Source: Budorcas taxicolor (lineage: Eukaryota; Chordata; Mammalia; Artiodactyla; Bovidae). Taken from it: a stretch of DNA of 64,000 bases. Location: the NCBI RefSeq assembly GCF_023091745.1, contig NC_068935.1, positions 2,929,001 to 2,993,000 of the forward strand, read 5' to 3'. The first letter of the stretch is position 1; every line of letters begins with the position of its first letter. Below are positions 35,501 through 48,796 of the stretch, in pieces. The notes under the pieces are model-generated. The model saw nothing but the letters and a program-made list of their open reading frames with translations, was not told the DNA's origin and did no database searches. A program made the translations under genes and the position numbers.

Positions 35501-36330
35501 AGAAGATCAAAGGCTAATAAAGTTTTTCCAAGAGAACACACTGTTCATACCAACCACCCACTCCCAACAACCCAAGACTCTACAAATGGACATCACCAGA
35601 TGGTCAATACTGAAATCAGATTGATTATATTCTTTGCAGCCAAAGATGGAGAAGCTCCATACAGTCAGCAAAAACAAGACTGGGAGCTGACTGTGGCTCA
35701 GATCATGAACTGCTTATTGTTAAATTCAGACTTAATTGAAGAAAGAAAAGAAAACCACTAGACCACTCAAGTGTGACCTAAATCAAATCCCTTACAATTA
35801 TACAGTGGAAGATTCAAGGGATTATATCTGATAGACAGAGTGCCTGAAGAACTATAGACGGAGGTTCATCACATTGTACAGGAGGCAGTGATCAAGACCA
35901 TCCCCAAGAAAAAGAAATGCAAAAAGGCAAAATGGTTGTCTGAGGAGGCCTTACAAGTAGCTGTGAAAAGAAGAGAAGCAAAAGGCAAAGGAGAAAAGGA
36001 AAGATATACCTATTTGAATGCAGAAATCCAAAGAATAGCAAGGAGAAATAAGAAAGCCTTCCTCAATGATAACTGTAAAGAAATAGAGGAAAAGAAGAAA
36101 ATGGGAAAGACCAGAGATCTCTACAAGAAAATTGGAGATACCAAGGGAATATTTCATGCAACAATGAGCAAAATAAAGGACAGAAATGGTATGGTCATAA
36201 CAGAAACAGAAGATATTAAGAAGAGGTGGCAAGAATACAGAGAAGAACTGTACAAAAAAAGAACTTCATGACCCAGATAACCATGATGGTGTGATCACTC
36301 ACCTATTTCCAGGCATCCCTGGAATGAGAA

Positions 36331-37176
36331 GTGAAGGGGGCCTTAGGAAGCATCACTATGAGCAAAGCTAGTAAAAGTGATGGAATTCCAGTGGAGCTAT
36401 TTCAAATCCTAAAAGATGATGCTGTGAAAGTACTGCACTCAATATGCCAGCAAATTTGGAAAACTCAGCAGTGGCCACAGGACTGGAAAAGGTCAGTTTT
36501 CATTTCAATCCCAAAGAAAGGCAATGCCAAAGAATGCTCGAACTACCATACAGTTATACTCATCTCACACGCTAGCAAATTGATGCTCAAAATTCTCCAA
36601 GCCAGGCTTCAACATTACTTGAACCGTGAACTTCCAGATATTCAAGCTGGATTCAGAAAAGGCAGAGGAACCAGAGATCAAATTACCAACATCCAATGGA
36701 TCACAGAAAAAGCAAGAGAGTTCCAGAAATACATCTATTTTTACTTTAAATATCCCAAAGCCTTTAACTGCATGGATCACAAAACAAACAAACAAACAAA
36801 CAAAAACCTGTGGAAAATTCTTAAAGAGATGGGAATATCAGACCACTTGACCTGCCTCCTGAGAAATCTGTATGCAGGACAAGAAGCAACAGTTAGAACT
36901 GGACATGGAACAACAGACTGGTTCCAAATCAGGAAAGGAGTAATTCAAGGCTATATATTGTCACCCTGCTTATTTAATTTATATGCAGAGTATATCATGC
37001 GAAATGCCAGGCTGGATGAAGCACATGCTGAAATCAAGATTACCAGGAGAAATATCAATAACCTCAGATATGCAGATGACACCACCCTTATTACAGAAAG
37101 CAAAGAAGAACTTAAGGGCCTCTTGATGAAACTGAAAGAGGAGAGTGAAATAGTTGGCTTAAAACTCAACACTTAG
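36331..37176 (+). pseudogene. BovB reverse transcriptase domain remnant
   Basis: 281 codons with RT fingers and palm in order: NYHTVILISHASKLMLKILQ (motif 1 area), GFRKGRGTRDQ, motif A region YFKYPKAFNCMDH, then IQGYILSPCLFNLYAEY (motif B), and YADDT (motif C). Replacement of the motif A aspartates and a Lys/Asn-rich insertion from the AAAC repeat indicate an inactive enzyme. The frame ends at a stop where the consensus has Gln. Confidence 0.88.
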
Positions 37177-37853
37177 AAAACTAAGATCATGACATCTGAT
37201 CCCATCACTCCATGGAAAATAGATGGGGAAAGAATGGAAAAAGTGACAGACTTTATTTTTTTGGGCTCCAAAGTCACTGGAGATGGTGACTGCAGCCGTG
37301 AAATTAAGACACTTGCTCCTTTGAAGAAAAGCTATGACCAACCTAGAGAGCATATTGCAAAGCAGAGACATTACTTTACCAACAAAAATCCGTCTAGTCA
37401 AAGCTATGTTTTTTCCAGTGGTCATGTATAGATGTGAAAGTTGGGCTATAAAGAAAGCTGAGCAGCGAAGAATTGATGCTTTTGAACTGTGGTGTTGGCG
37501 AAGACTCTTGAAAGTCCCTTGGACTGCAAGGAGATCCATCCAGTCCATCCTAAAGGAAATCAGTCCAGAATATTCATTGGAAGGACTGATGCTGAAGCTG
37601 AAACTCCAATACTTTGGCCACCTAATGTGAAGAACTGACTCACTGAAAAAGATCCTGATACTGGGAAAGATTAAATGTGGGAGGAGAAGGGGATGACAGA
37701 GGATGATATGGTTGGTTGGCATCACCGTCTCAATGGACATGAGTTTGCATAGGCTCCGGTAGTTGGTGATGGACAGGGAAGCCTGGGGTGCTGTAGTCCA
37801 TGGGGAGACAAAGAGTCGGACATGACTGAGCGACTGAACTGACTGACTGAACT

Positions 37854-39370
37854 GTGGGTGCCTCAGAACCAGTTTATTTCGTTCTTTTTATCTTTATTCA
37901 ATTGTGATAGAAGTCTATAGTAAGCAGCACAACACTGTTTATTCTGTTTTCAGTCCTTTACGTTTTTAACATAAAACTGTTTTCCTCAAAATTTATTTTT
38001 CTGCAATGTATTCTTTCTTTGATGCATTGCTAACTTCAAGTAATAATAAATTATCTGTTTTTTCTCATTACAAATTTGCAGATGATCACCTCCTAGCTCT
38101 ATATATTCATAACCATTCTTACCTCAATAATACCTCTTATCTCTCTGTTTCCTTTTTCTCATTTACACTCTCTATTCATTAAACAGAATAGTCACAACAA
38201 TTCATTTAAGACTACAGAAGATTATCTTAAGTAATCTTGTGTTTATAGTATTTCCTCAGTCAAATAAATCTATATAATGCCATCAAGGCATGCTTCTAAA
38301 ACAGCAGTCAGATCACATTTCTCAAAATTATTCAGTGAACTTTCTCCTTGGCTTCCTGTGTATGTATGTGATGCATACATTGTCCATTTTATAATTTGAA
38401 AGGAAGAAAAATTGAATACTTTTATGAATTTTTATCATGCTTTGGTTGGAAAACATTCTCAGAACAATAATTCTGATCACAAAATTGTAGGTAAGGTCCT
38501 TCTTTGTCCACTGTACAGTGGGGAATAAACTAAGGAAATATTCACATTATTCCCAGTATATCCTCTTAGATAATGTCAATCTTTTTAAGAAGTATCAAGG
38601 TGATTAATATAAAATCATCCGTGAAATATTTAGATTATTGCTCATAGTTTGCTCATATTATTTTCTAATATTTGTCTTCCTTATTTAGTTACAAGTTTTG
38701 TCTGCTTTATCTAATAATCACTTTGCCAGAGATCATGCTATGCCAAAATATATGCTTTTGTCTTTAAAATATGATAACTCAGGGTTATGTATTTGTCTGA
38801 TTAAAATTATGGCATATTCCCTTGACTACTCCCTTAAAATATGAAATGTAAGCATATAGCTTTATTAACCATTTAACAACATTTTCTACTCTTTATAAAG
38901 CCTTCAGAATTATATCAGCACTGAAATTGACTTGTGTATGTACCAAGCAACACTGTGAGTTGGTTTTAATTTAGATTTTTTTTTTTAGAGTTCAATGTGA
39001 TCTTGAACACGTTTGAGGTGAGTTTTTATTATTTTTTTTTATTTTAGCCATGCTAAAAATTAATATTTTAAAAATCCATTATTGGACTGTAGCATAATTC
39101 AAGTTATTTCTATTTTTTTGGTCAGCCAAATAAAATATGTGTCTCTGCAGTGATTTCTAAGGAGAAACAGCTCCATCTAAAGACTATTATGGGTCATCTC
39201 ATCTTTCTTTTTCACATCCAAGTTTTCAGAAACCTGTTGCAAAAAAATGACATTGCTGGTAGAAATGGAAACCCTTGTATAACTTTAATATGAAATTATA
39301 TTTAGCATATATACTTAAGCATATTTGCATATATTTGATTAATAAACAAAGAGTACATTAGACTGGCCCT
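37854..39370. other. AT-rich DNA with an L2 fragment
   Basis: Apart from an L2-like piece at 38287-38362 nothing is recognised. No gene-like frame. Confidence 0.5.
38287..38362 (+). mobile_element. L2 fragment
   Basis: 'tcagatcacatttctcaaaa' and 'actttctccttggcttcctg' follow the L2 stretch CTGATCATGTCACTC..CTTCCAATGGCTCCCC. Confidence 0.5.
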
Positions 39371-39655
39371 GATGCTGTGGCAGGGTATGTAAGTAAGCAA
39401 ACCAAAATCTAAGCCTGTAAACAATTATTTTTGCCTGTAAGCAAACCAAAATCTAAGCCAGTAAGTTAAAAATTGAAAATAAGGGACACATTCAATTAGG
39501 CTTTAAACTAAAGCCAAACAACAATCTCCTTACCTTACTTCTACTTTTTCTCTATAAAAGGCTCTCCTTGAGTTTCTGTCCAGGAGCACTCCTAAACACT
39601 TCCCATTTGGTACTGCCCAAATCAAATATACTTTTGTTCAGCTAAATTCTCAAAA
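39371..39655 (+). mobile_element. Possible LTR remnant
   Basis: A direct repeat of 'aagcaaaccaaaatctaagc' (39396 and 39437), a TATA-like CTATAAAA (about 39552) and a downstream 'caaatcaaatatactttt' give an LTR-like order. Family and ends unresolved. Confidence 0.33.
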
Positions 39656-42170
39656 TTTTTTAAAAATTTACTTTTATTGAAGGATAATTGATTTATATAA
39701 TTTTGTTGTTTTCTGTCAAACCTCAACATGAATCAGCCATAGGTATACATATATCCCCTTCCTTTTGAATCTCCCTCCTATCTTCCACCCCATCCCATCC
39801 CTTGTTTGAATTTCCTGAGCCATACAGAAAATTCCAGTTAGCTATCTGTTTTTCATATGGTAATGTAAGTCTCCATGTTACTCTTTCCATACATCTTATC
39901 CTCTTCTTCCCTCTCCCCATGTCCATAAGCCTATTCACTATGTCTGTTTCCCCACTGCTGCCCTGAAAATACCCATGGACAGAGGAGCCTGGTGGGCTGC
40001 AGTCCATGGGGTCACAACCGAGCAACTTCACTTTCACTTTTCACTTTCCTGCATTGGAGAAGGAAATGACAACCCACTCCAGTGTTCTTGCCTGGAGAAT
40101 CGCAGGGATGGGGGAGCCTCTTGGGCTGCCGTCTATGGGATCACACAGAGTCGGACACGACTGAAGCGACTTAGCAGCAGCAGCAGCAGCCCTGAAAACA
40201 AATTCTTCAGAACTATTTTTCTAGATTCCATATATGTGCATTAGAATATAATATTTATCCTTGACTTTCTGACTCACTTCACTCTGTATAATAGGTTCTA
40301 GGATCATCCATCTCATCAGAACTGATTTAAATGTATTCCTTTTTTATGGTCGAGAAATATTCCATTGTGTATATATACAACTTCTTTATCCATTCATCTG
40401 TTGATGGACATCTAGGTTGCTTCCATATGCTAGCTTTTGTAAATAGTGCTGCAGTGAACAATGGGATACATGTCTCTTTTTCAACCTTGGTTTCCTCAGG
40501 GTATATGCCTAGGAGTGGGATTGCTGGGTCTTGTGGTGGTTTTATTCCTAGTTTTTTTAAGGAATCTCCATACCATCTTCCACAATGGCTGTATCAATTT
40601 ACATTTCCACCAATGGTGCAAGAGGGTTCCCTTTTCTCCACACCATTTCCAGCATTTATTGTTTGTAGACATTTTGATGATGGCCATTCTGACTGGAGTG
40701 GGGTGTTACCTCATTGTGGTTTTGATTTGTGTTCTCTAATAATCAGTGATGTTGAGCATCTTTTTATGTATTTGTTAGTCATCCATATGTCTTCTTTGGA
40801 GAAATGTCTGTTTAGGTTTTTTTTTCCCACTTTTTGATTGGGTTGTTTGTTTTTCTGGAGTTGAGTTGTATGAGCTTCTTGTATATTTTGGAAATTAATC
40901 ATTTGTCAGTTGTTTCATTTGCTATTATTTTCTCCCATTATGAGGGTTGTCTTTTTTCACCTTGCTTAGAGTTTCCTTTGCTGTGCAAAAGCTTTTTAAG
41001 TTTAATCAGGTTTCTCTTGTTTACATTTGTTTTTATTTCCGTTACTTTAGGAGGTGGATCATAGAGGATATTGCTTTGATTTATGTCATCGAGTGTTCTG
41101 CCTATGTTTTCCTCTTAGAGTTTTATAGTTTCTAGTTTTACATTTAGGTTTTTAATCCATTTTGAGTTTCTCTTCGTGTGTGTTGTTAAGAAGTGTTCTA
41201 ATTTCATTTTTTTTCATGTAGCTGTCCAGTTTTCCCAGCACCATTTATTGAAGAGGCTGTCTTTGCCCCATATGTATTGTTAACTCTTTTGTCAAAAATA
41301 AGGTACCCATAGGTGCATGGGTTTATTTCTTGACTTTCTATCTTGTTTCATTGCTGTATATTTCTGTTTCTGTGCGAGCACCATACTGTCTTGATGACTA
41401 GCTTTGTAGTATAATCTGAAGTAAAGAAGGTTAATTCCTCCAGCTCCATTCTTCTTTCTCAAGACTGCTTTGGCTATTCAGGTCTTTTGTGTTTCCATAT
41501 TGAATTGTGAAAAGTTTTGTTCAAGTTCTGTGAAAAATGCCACTGGTAATTTGATAGGGATCATATTGAATCTATAGATTATATTTGGTAGTACAGCCAT
41601 TTGCACAATATTGATTCTTCCTACCAAGGAACATGGAATATTTCTCCATCTGTTTATCTCATCTTTGATTTCTTTCATTGGTGTCTTATAATTTTCTATG
41701 TACAGTCAAGTTTATTCCTAGATATTTAATTATTTTTGTTGCAATGGTGAATGGGATTGATTGTTTCTGATTTTCTTTTTCTGAATTTTTCTTTCTGATT
41801 TTTCATTGTTAGTATATAGAAATGCAAGTGATTTCTTTGTACTGATTTTGTACCCTACAACTTTGCTAAATTAACTGATTAGCTCTAGTAATTTCTTATA
41901 CTTTTTAGGGTTTTCTGTGTACAGTATCATGTCATCTGCAAACAGTGAGAGCTTTACTTCTTCTTTTCAAATCTGGATTCCTTTTATTTCTTTTTCTTCT
42001 CTGATTGCTATAACTAGGACATCCAGAACTATGTTGAATAATAGTGGTGAAAGTGGACACCCTTGTGTTGTTCCTGATCTTATGGGGAATGCCTTCAGTT
42101 TTTCACCTCTGAGAAAAATGTTTGCTGTAGGTTTATCATATATGGCCTTTACTATGTTGAGGTGGTTTCC
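39656..42170 (-). mobile_element. L1, 5'-truncated, split by a BOV-A2
   Basis: Reverse L1 from 3' UTR (39656) through the ORF2 C-terminus to the RT. The antisense of the FADD-type motif lies near 41930, and the copy ends at 'gaggtggtttccttc' (about 42170). A BOV-A2 interrupts the 3' UTR. Frames 41478-41678 and 41967-42452 on the minus strand are RT remnants. Confidence 0.93.
39970..40187 (+). mobile_element. BOV-A2 SINE, 5'-truncated, nested in L1
   Basis: The first monomer is cut ('acccatggacagaggagcc'), the second is complete, and the tail is (CAG)n. Flanked by GCTGCCCTGAAAA (39957-39969) and GCAGCCCTGAAAA (40186-40198), 12 of 13 matching. Confidence 0.94.
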
Positions 42171-43013
42171 TTCAAAGTTACATTGTAAAAGAATGAGATT
42201 AAAATGCTTCCTTACACTGCTCAAAATAAACTCAAAGTGGATTAAAGAAGTAAAAATAAGACATAAAAATATGAAACTCTTAGAATAGAACATAGACAGA
42301 ACACTCTTTGATATAAATGATAGCAAATTTTTTGATCTGACTTCTAAGACCCACTGCTGGGCATACACACCGAGGAAACCAGAATTGAAAGAGACACATG
42401 CACCCCAATGTTCATTGCAGCACTGTTTGTAATAGCCAGGACATGGAAACAACCTAGATGTCCATCAGCAGATGAATGGATAAGAAAGCTGTGGTACATA
42501 TACACAATGGAGTATTACTCAGCCACTAAAAAGAAAACACTTGAATCAGTTCTAATGAGGTGGATGAAACTGGAGCCTATTACACAGAGTGAAATAAGCC
42601 AGAAAGAAAAACACCAATACAGTATACTAATGCATATATATGGAATTTAGAAAGATGGTAATGATGACCCCATGTGTGAGACAGTGAAAGAGTCACAGAT
42701 GTGTAGAGCAGACTTTTGGACTCTGTGGGAGAGGGAAAGGGTGGGATGATTTGGGAGAATGGCATTGAAACATGTATACTAGCATGTAAGAAACAAATCG
42801 CCAGTCTATGTTTGATGCAGGATGCAGGATGCTTGGGGCTGGTGCACAGAGATGATCCAGAGACATGATATAGGGTGGGAGGTGGGAGGGGGGTTCATGT
42901 TTGGGAACTCATGTACACCCGTGGTGGATTCATGTCAATGTATGGCAAAACCAATACAGTATTGTAAAGTAAAATAAAGTAAAAATAAAAATTAAAAAAA
43001 TAAATAAAATAAA
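42171..43013 (+). mobile_element. L1 3' part, internally deleted, head-to-head with previous L1
   Basis: Forward ORF2 C-terminus ('gtaaaagaatgagattaaa') runs to about 42350. It then jumps to 'ccactgctgggcatacacac', skipping several hundred bp, and continues through the 3' UTR to an A-rich tail at 42965-43013. Confidence 0.88.
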
Positions 43014-44822
43014 TAAAAGCAAAAATGAACAAGTAGGACTTAATTAAACTTAAATGTTTCTAAAAAGTAAAGGAAACCATTAACAAAACAAAAAGACAGC
43101 TTACTGAATTGAATAAATATTTGCAAATGGTTTGGCCAATAATTGGCTAATATCCAAAATTTATAAATGGCTCATACAGTTCAGTATCACAAAAACAAAA
43201 AAAACAAATTTAAAAATGGTAAGAAGTCCTAAATAATTTTTTTTCCTAAGAAGATACAGAAGTGGCCAACAGGCACATGAAAAAAAAAGTGCTCAACATA
43301 ACTAATAATCAGAGAATTGCAAATCAAAATAGCAATGAGATATAAATTCTTATTTGTCAGAATGGCTATTATCAAAAAGTCTATAATTAATAAATATCAG
43401 CAATAATGTGGAGAAAAGAGAATTTTAGTACACTGTTGGTAGGATTGTAAATTGGTGTAGTCACTATGAAAAACAGTATGGAGGTTCCTCAAAAAACTAA
43501 ACTACCATAACAACTCAGAAATTCCAGTCCAGAGTATATATCTTAAGAAAGTAAAACATTAATTCTAAAAGATAGAAGAATTCAAATACTATTTATAGTA
43601 ATCAAGATATAGAAGTAACCTAGAATGAATAAAGAAGATATGGTGCATATATATACACACACACACACAATGGACTACTATTCAGTTCAGTTCAGTCACT
43701 CAGTCATGTCCAACTCTTCGCAACTCCATGAATCACAGCACGCCAGGCCTCCCTGTCCATCACCAACACCTGGAGTTCACTAAAACTCATGTCCATCAAG
43801 TAGGAGATGCCATATAGCCATCTCATCCTCTGTCATCCCCTTCTCCTTATGCCTCCAATCCCTCCCAGCATCAGAGACTTTTCCAATGAGTCAACTCTTC
43901 CCATGAGGTGGCCAAAGTATTGGAGTTTCAGCTTTAGCATCAGTCCTTCCAATGAACACCCAGGACTGATCTCCTTTAGAATGGACTGGTTGGATATCCT
44001 TGCAGTCCAAGGGACTCTCAAGAGTCTTCTCCAACACCACAGTTCAAAAGCATCAATTCTTCAGCACTCAGCTTTCTTCACAGTCCAACTCTCACATCCA
44101 TACACGACCACTGGAAAAACCATAGCCTTGACTAGATAGACTTTTGTTGGCAAAGTAATGTCTCTGCATTTTAATATGCTATCTAGGTTGGCCATAACTT
44201 TCCTTCCAAGGAGTAAGTGTCTTTTAATTTCATGGCTGCAATCACCGTCTGCAGTGATTTTGGAGCCCCCCAAAATAAAGTCTGACACTGTTTCCACTGT
44301 TTCCCCATCTATTTGCTATGAAGTGATGGGACCAGATGCCATTATCTTAGTTTTCTGAATGTTGAACTTTAAGCTATTACTCAGCTTTAAAAAATAACAA
44401 AATCCTGCTATTTGCAGCAACATGGATAAACCTAAGGAATATTATGCTTAGTGCAATAAGTCAGACAGAAAAGAAAAATAATTTATAATATCACTTGTTC
44501 ATGGACTCTAAAAATACAAATTAATGTACATGCAAAACAGGAACAGATTCACAGATATAGAAAACGAACTCGTTTTACTTAAGGGAAGTTACTTAAGGGA
44601 AGAGTGAGAAGGATTACTAAATGACAGGTACAAATTTGGGATATGGAATTAACTGCTCTGAATATAATAGATAAGCAATAAAGATATATTGTGTAGCATA
44701 GGGAATTATAACCATCATGTTGTAAAAACCTATGATGCAGTATAATCTTGAAAAAAAATGAATCACTATACTGTACAACAGAAACTAATATTGTAAATCA
44801 ACTATACTTCAATTTGAAAAGA
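43014..44822 (+). mobile_element. Older L1 3' part, split by BovB
   Basis: Forward ORF2 C-terminus (43014-43685) is interrupted by a reverse BovB (43686-44373). It resumes at 'tcagctttaaaaaataacaa' and continues to the 3' end at about 44822 ('gtacaacagaaactaatatt', near 44773). More diverged than the young L1s. Confidence 0.85.
43686..44373 (-). mobile_element. BovB 3' part nested in old L1
   Basis: Reverse BovB from the CAGTT repeats to the end of the RT region ('tgttgaactttaag'). Flanks CTACTATTCAG (43675-43685) and CTATTACTCAG (44374-44384) are an aged duplication of the host L1 motif. Confidence 0.93.
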
Positions 44823-45975
44823 TCTGCAGAATTAATGTAACACCCAAGGTAATCTACAGATTCAACATATTCTCTTTCAAAATACAAATGGCATTTTTCA
44901 CAGAACTGAAGCAAAAGCAAATAATCCTAAAATGGGTATGTAACCCAAAGACCTGAAATAGCAGAAGCAATTTTAAGAAGAAACACTATTGGATATATCT
45001 TGTTCCTTGATTTCAAATTATATTACAAAACTATAGTAATCAAGAACTCTATGGTACACCCATGGCAGATTCATATTTATGTATGGCAAAACCAATACAA
45101 TATTCTAAAGAAATTAACCTCCAATTAAAATAAATAAATTTATATGTAAAAAATAAAATAAATAAAAACAGGCACATAGATCAATGGAATAGAACAGAGA
45201 ACACAGAAATAAACCATTTTTATATGGTTAATTAATTTACAACAATAGAGCCAAGAATCTACAATAGGGAAAAGACATTTTCTTCAAAAAATGGTTTTAG
45301 GAAAACTGAGCAGCTACATACAAAAGAATTAAACTGGATTATTTTCTTAAACCATATGCAAAAGTAAACTCAAAACATATTAAAAATTTAAATGTGAGAC
45401 ATGAAATAATAAAACTCCTAGAAGACTATATAGGCAAGATGATCTTTGACATCAATCTTAGCAATATATTTTTTGATATTTCTCCTCAGGCAAAGGCAAC
45501 AAAAGGAAAAATAGACAAATAAGACTACATCACGCTAAAAAGCTTTTGCACACACACACAAAAAGGAACCATCAACAAAATGAAATGAAAATATTCTGAT
45601 TGGAATAATATATCTGCAAATAATATATCCCATAAAAGGTTAATATTCAACATATACAAAGATCTCATATAACTGAACATGTAAAAATAAGAAAACAATT
45701 AAGAGCTGGGCAGAGGACCTGAATAGATATTTTCCCAAAGAAGACATACAGATGACTGACAGACATGTGAAAAACTACTCATCATCACTAATCATCAGGA
45801 AAATGCAAATCAAAGCCATAATTAGATATCACCTCACACCTATCAGAATGACTATTACCAAAATGACAGCAAATAACAGCTGTTGCAGTGATGTGAAGAA
45901 TGGGGAATCCTTGTGCACCGTTGGTGGGAAAAGTAATTTGGAGTGGCCACTATGCAAAACTGTATTGAGATTCCT
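44823..45975 (+). mobile_element. Second old L1 fragment, split by a short young L1
   Basis: Forward ORF2 from 'acccaaggtaatctacagat' through 'gatcaatggaatagaacaga' (45179) to 'tgtattgagattcctt' (45975), where BovB begins. A 113-bp young L1 3' end lies inside at 45056-45168. Confidence 0.85.
45056..45168 (+). mobile_element. Very short young L1 3' end
   Basis: 'atggcagattcatatttatg' followed by 'atggcaaaaccaatacaata' and an AAATAAA-rich tail, as at 47380-47475. Only the last roughly 110 bp of L1 was inserted. Confidence 0.88.
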
Positions 45976-46852
45976 TCAGTTCAGTTCAGTTCAGTCGCTC
46001 AGTCATGTCCAACTCTTTGCGACCTCATGAATCGCAGCATACCAGGCCTCCCTGTCCATCACCAACTCCCGGAGTTCACTCAGAATCACGTCCATAGAGT
46101 CAGTGATGCCATTCAGCCATCTCATCCTCTGTCGTCCCCTTCTCCTCTTGCCCCCAATCCCTCCCAGCATCAGAGTCTTGTCCAATGAGTCACCTCTTCT
46201 CATGAGGTGGCCAAAGTACTGGAGTTTCAGCTTTAGCATCATTCCTTCCAAAGAAATCCCAGGGCTGATCTCCTTCAAAATGGACTGGTTGGATCTCCTT
46301 GCAGTCCAAGGGACTCTCAAGAGTCTTCTCCAACACCACAGTTCAAAAGCATCAATTCTTCGGTGCTCAGCCTTCTTCACAGTCCAACTCTCACATCCAT
46401 ACGTGACCACAGGAAAAACCATAGCCTTGACTAGATGGACTTTAGTCGGCAAAGTAATGTCTCTGCTTTTGAATATGCTATCTAGGTTGGTCATAACTTT
46501 TCTTCCAAGGAGTAAGCGTCTATTAATTTCATGGCTACAATCACCATCTGCAGTGATTTTGGAGCCCAGAAAAATAAAGTCTGACACTGTTTCCCCTGTT
46601 TCCCCATCTATTTCCCATGAAGTGATGGGACCGGATGCCATGATCTTCGTTTTCTGAATGTTGAGCTTTAAGCCAACTTTTTCACGCTCCTCTTTTACTT
46701 TCATCAAGAGGCTTTATAGTTCCTCTTCACTTTCTGCCATAAGGGTGGTGTCATCTGCATATCTGAGGTTATTGATATTTTTCCCAGCAATCTTGATCCA
46801 GCTTGTGTTTCTTCCAGTCCAGCGTTTCTCATGATGTACTCTGCATATAATT
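45976..46852 (-). mobile_element. BovB, 5'-truncated, low divergence
   Basis: Reverse BovB with a 234-codon intact stretch (46707-46003, minus strand) covering the C-terminal region. Motif C YADD lies just upstream at about 46755. The CAGTT repeats at the left end are intact. Right edge at 'ctctgcatataa'. Young, but lacks endonuclease and most of the RT. Confidence 0.95.
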
Positions 46853-47231
46853 TAGATATTCTACTATTACACATTCACTAAGCCCTGTGTATTGTTTATC
46901 CCTAGAGTTTATTGGAGCTGTAATCTAATACTTATTTAATTATTTGATTATTATCAGAGTCCTTTACTACCCTCTAAATTTCAAGAGACATGTATTTTTT
47001 TTCCTGTTTTGCTCATAATTGTATCCCAGTTGCATAAGACAGTACCTGACAACACAGTTAAGTATTCAATAAAAATCTGTAGATAAGTGATTTTAAAAAG
47101 TAGATATAATACTAACAATTTTCAGATTTATAATACAAAACTGTTATTTTCTATTTCTAAAGGCTTTGTAACAATTTTCTTTTTAAAAATAGCTGTAAGG
47201 GTAAATTTGTAAAAGCTTAACATCATTAAAC
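46853..47231. other. Unclassified DNA with an L2 3' end
   Basis: 46970-47085 resembles the L2 terminus ('cataattgtatcccagttgc', then 'acagtacctgacaacacag', then 'tattcaataaa'). The rest is unassigned. Confidence 0.5.
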
Positions 47232-47475
47232 AAACATATATAATATCATATATGAAACGAATTACCAGTCTAGGTTTGATTCATGATACTGGATGCTTGG
47301 GGCTGGTGCACTGGGACAACCCACAGGGACGGTACAGGGAGGGAAGAGGGAGGGGGGTTCAGGATGGGGAACATGTGTATACCTGTGGCAGATTCATGTT
47401 GATGTATGGCAAAACCAATACAATATTGTCAGGTAATTAACCTCCAATTAAAATAAATAAATTTATATTTTAAAA
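47232..47475 (+). mobile_element. Young L1 3' end
   Basis: Forward L1 3' UTR including a GGGAGGGGGG stretch (about 47349) and terminal AAATAAATAAA tail. 5'-truncated to about 240 bp. Confidence 0.92.
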
Positions 47476-48796
47476 AAAGTCATGAATATTTTGCAAAGGA
47501 TTGCATTAAATCTGTACATTTTTGTAAAGTATGGCCATCTTAGCAATGTTAATTCTTCTGATCCAAGAGCACTGTGTATCTTTCCATTTCTTTGTTTCAT
47601 GTTCAATTTCAGCAATATGTTATAGTTTTCAGAGTGTAGGTCTTTCACCTCCTTTGTTAAGTTTATTTCTAGGTATTTTATTCTTTTTGATGCAATTTTA
47701 AATGTTTTTTTTTTCTGATATTTCAATTTTAGTGTATAGAAACAACAAATTTCTGTATATTAGTATTTTTATCTTACAGTCTTTCTGAATTCACTTATTA
47801 GTTATGTTTTTTGGTTGTATATTTTAGTGTTGTCTATATGAAGTATCATGTCATCTGCCAATAGTGAAAATTTTACTTCTCTTCCAAAATGGATGTGTTT
47901 TGTTTCTTTTTTCTTTTCTGATTACTGTGTCTAGGACTAACAATAATATGTTAAATAGAAGTGGCCAAAGTGGCCATTCTTGTCTTGTTCCTGAAAATAG
48001 AGGGAAGGTTTTCAGGTTTTCATCTTTGAGCATGATATTTGCTGCAAGTTTATTGTAAGTGATCTCTGTTATGTTGAGATATATTCCCTCTATACACACG
48101 TTGATGAGAGTGTTTACCATGAATGGATGTTGAATTTTGTCAAATGCTTTTTCTGCTTCTGTTGAGATGGTCATGTGATTTTTAATTTTTCCTTTTGCTA
48201 AGGTGGTATATAATATTAATTGGTGAGTATTGAAATACCCTTCTGACCCTGGAATAAATCCAGCTTAGTCATGGTGTATGATCCTTTTTATAAATCATTG
48301 TATTCAGCTTGCTAACATTTTTTTGAGAATTTTTACAACTATATTCATCAAATATATTAGCCTGTACTTTTTTGTAGTGTTTTGTCTAGTTCTGGTATCA
48401 GGGTAATTGTGGCATCATAGAATGAATTTGAAAGTGTCCTATTCTCTTCAATTTTTTTTGAATAGTTTGAGAAGGATAGGTATTAGTTCTTCTTTATATG
48501 TTTAGTGGAATCCCATTGTGAAGTTGTCTAGTCCTGGACTTTTGTTTCCTAGGAACTTTTATCACAAGTTCAATTTCTGTTCTAGTGATTGGTCTGTTCA
48601 ATTTGTTTCTTCTTGATTCAACCTTGGCAGACTGTACGTTTCTAGAATTTTGTCCTTTCTTCTAGGTTGTCCAATTTGCTGGCATATAAGTACTCTCTTA
48701 TATTTTTCTTCTGTGTCTGTGGTATTGATTGCTATTTGCCTTTCATTCCTTTTTTTATTTGGTTTCTTTCTCTTTTCTTCTTGGTGAGCCTAGCAA

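Larger units (their letters stand above)
34872..37853 (+). mobile_element. Nearly full-length BovB (about 3 kb), inactive
   Basis: This is the most complete BovB here. It has the end of the 5' UTR, an APE-type endonuclease frame at 34970-35500 (TWNVR with metal-site Asn at residue 23, SELKW with Glu at residue 51), the linker (35888-36271), RT (36331-37176) and the C-terminal region to the 3' end. The endonuclease frame shifts at an A run (about 35407-35414). RT motif A has lost both acidic positions (KYPKAFN for DYAKAFD) while YADD remains. An AAAC expansion at about 36781-36806 interrupts the palm. The first 150-200 bp of the 5' UTR seen in the 50.3 kb copy is missing. Confidence 0.95.

Noticed and set aside
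34872..37853. Potentially active BovB
   Set aside because: The endonuclease is frameshifted, RT motif A acidic residues are replaced and an AAAC expansion interrupts the palm.
39656..43013. L1 inversion by twin priming at 42170
   Set aside because: Both the reverse and the forward parts include an L1 3' UTR, so they are two insertions and not one inverted element.
46103..46657. 184-codon forward open frame
   Set aside because: Antisense of a BovB whose sense frame on the minus strand is clearly the C-terminal region.
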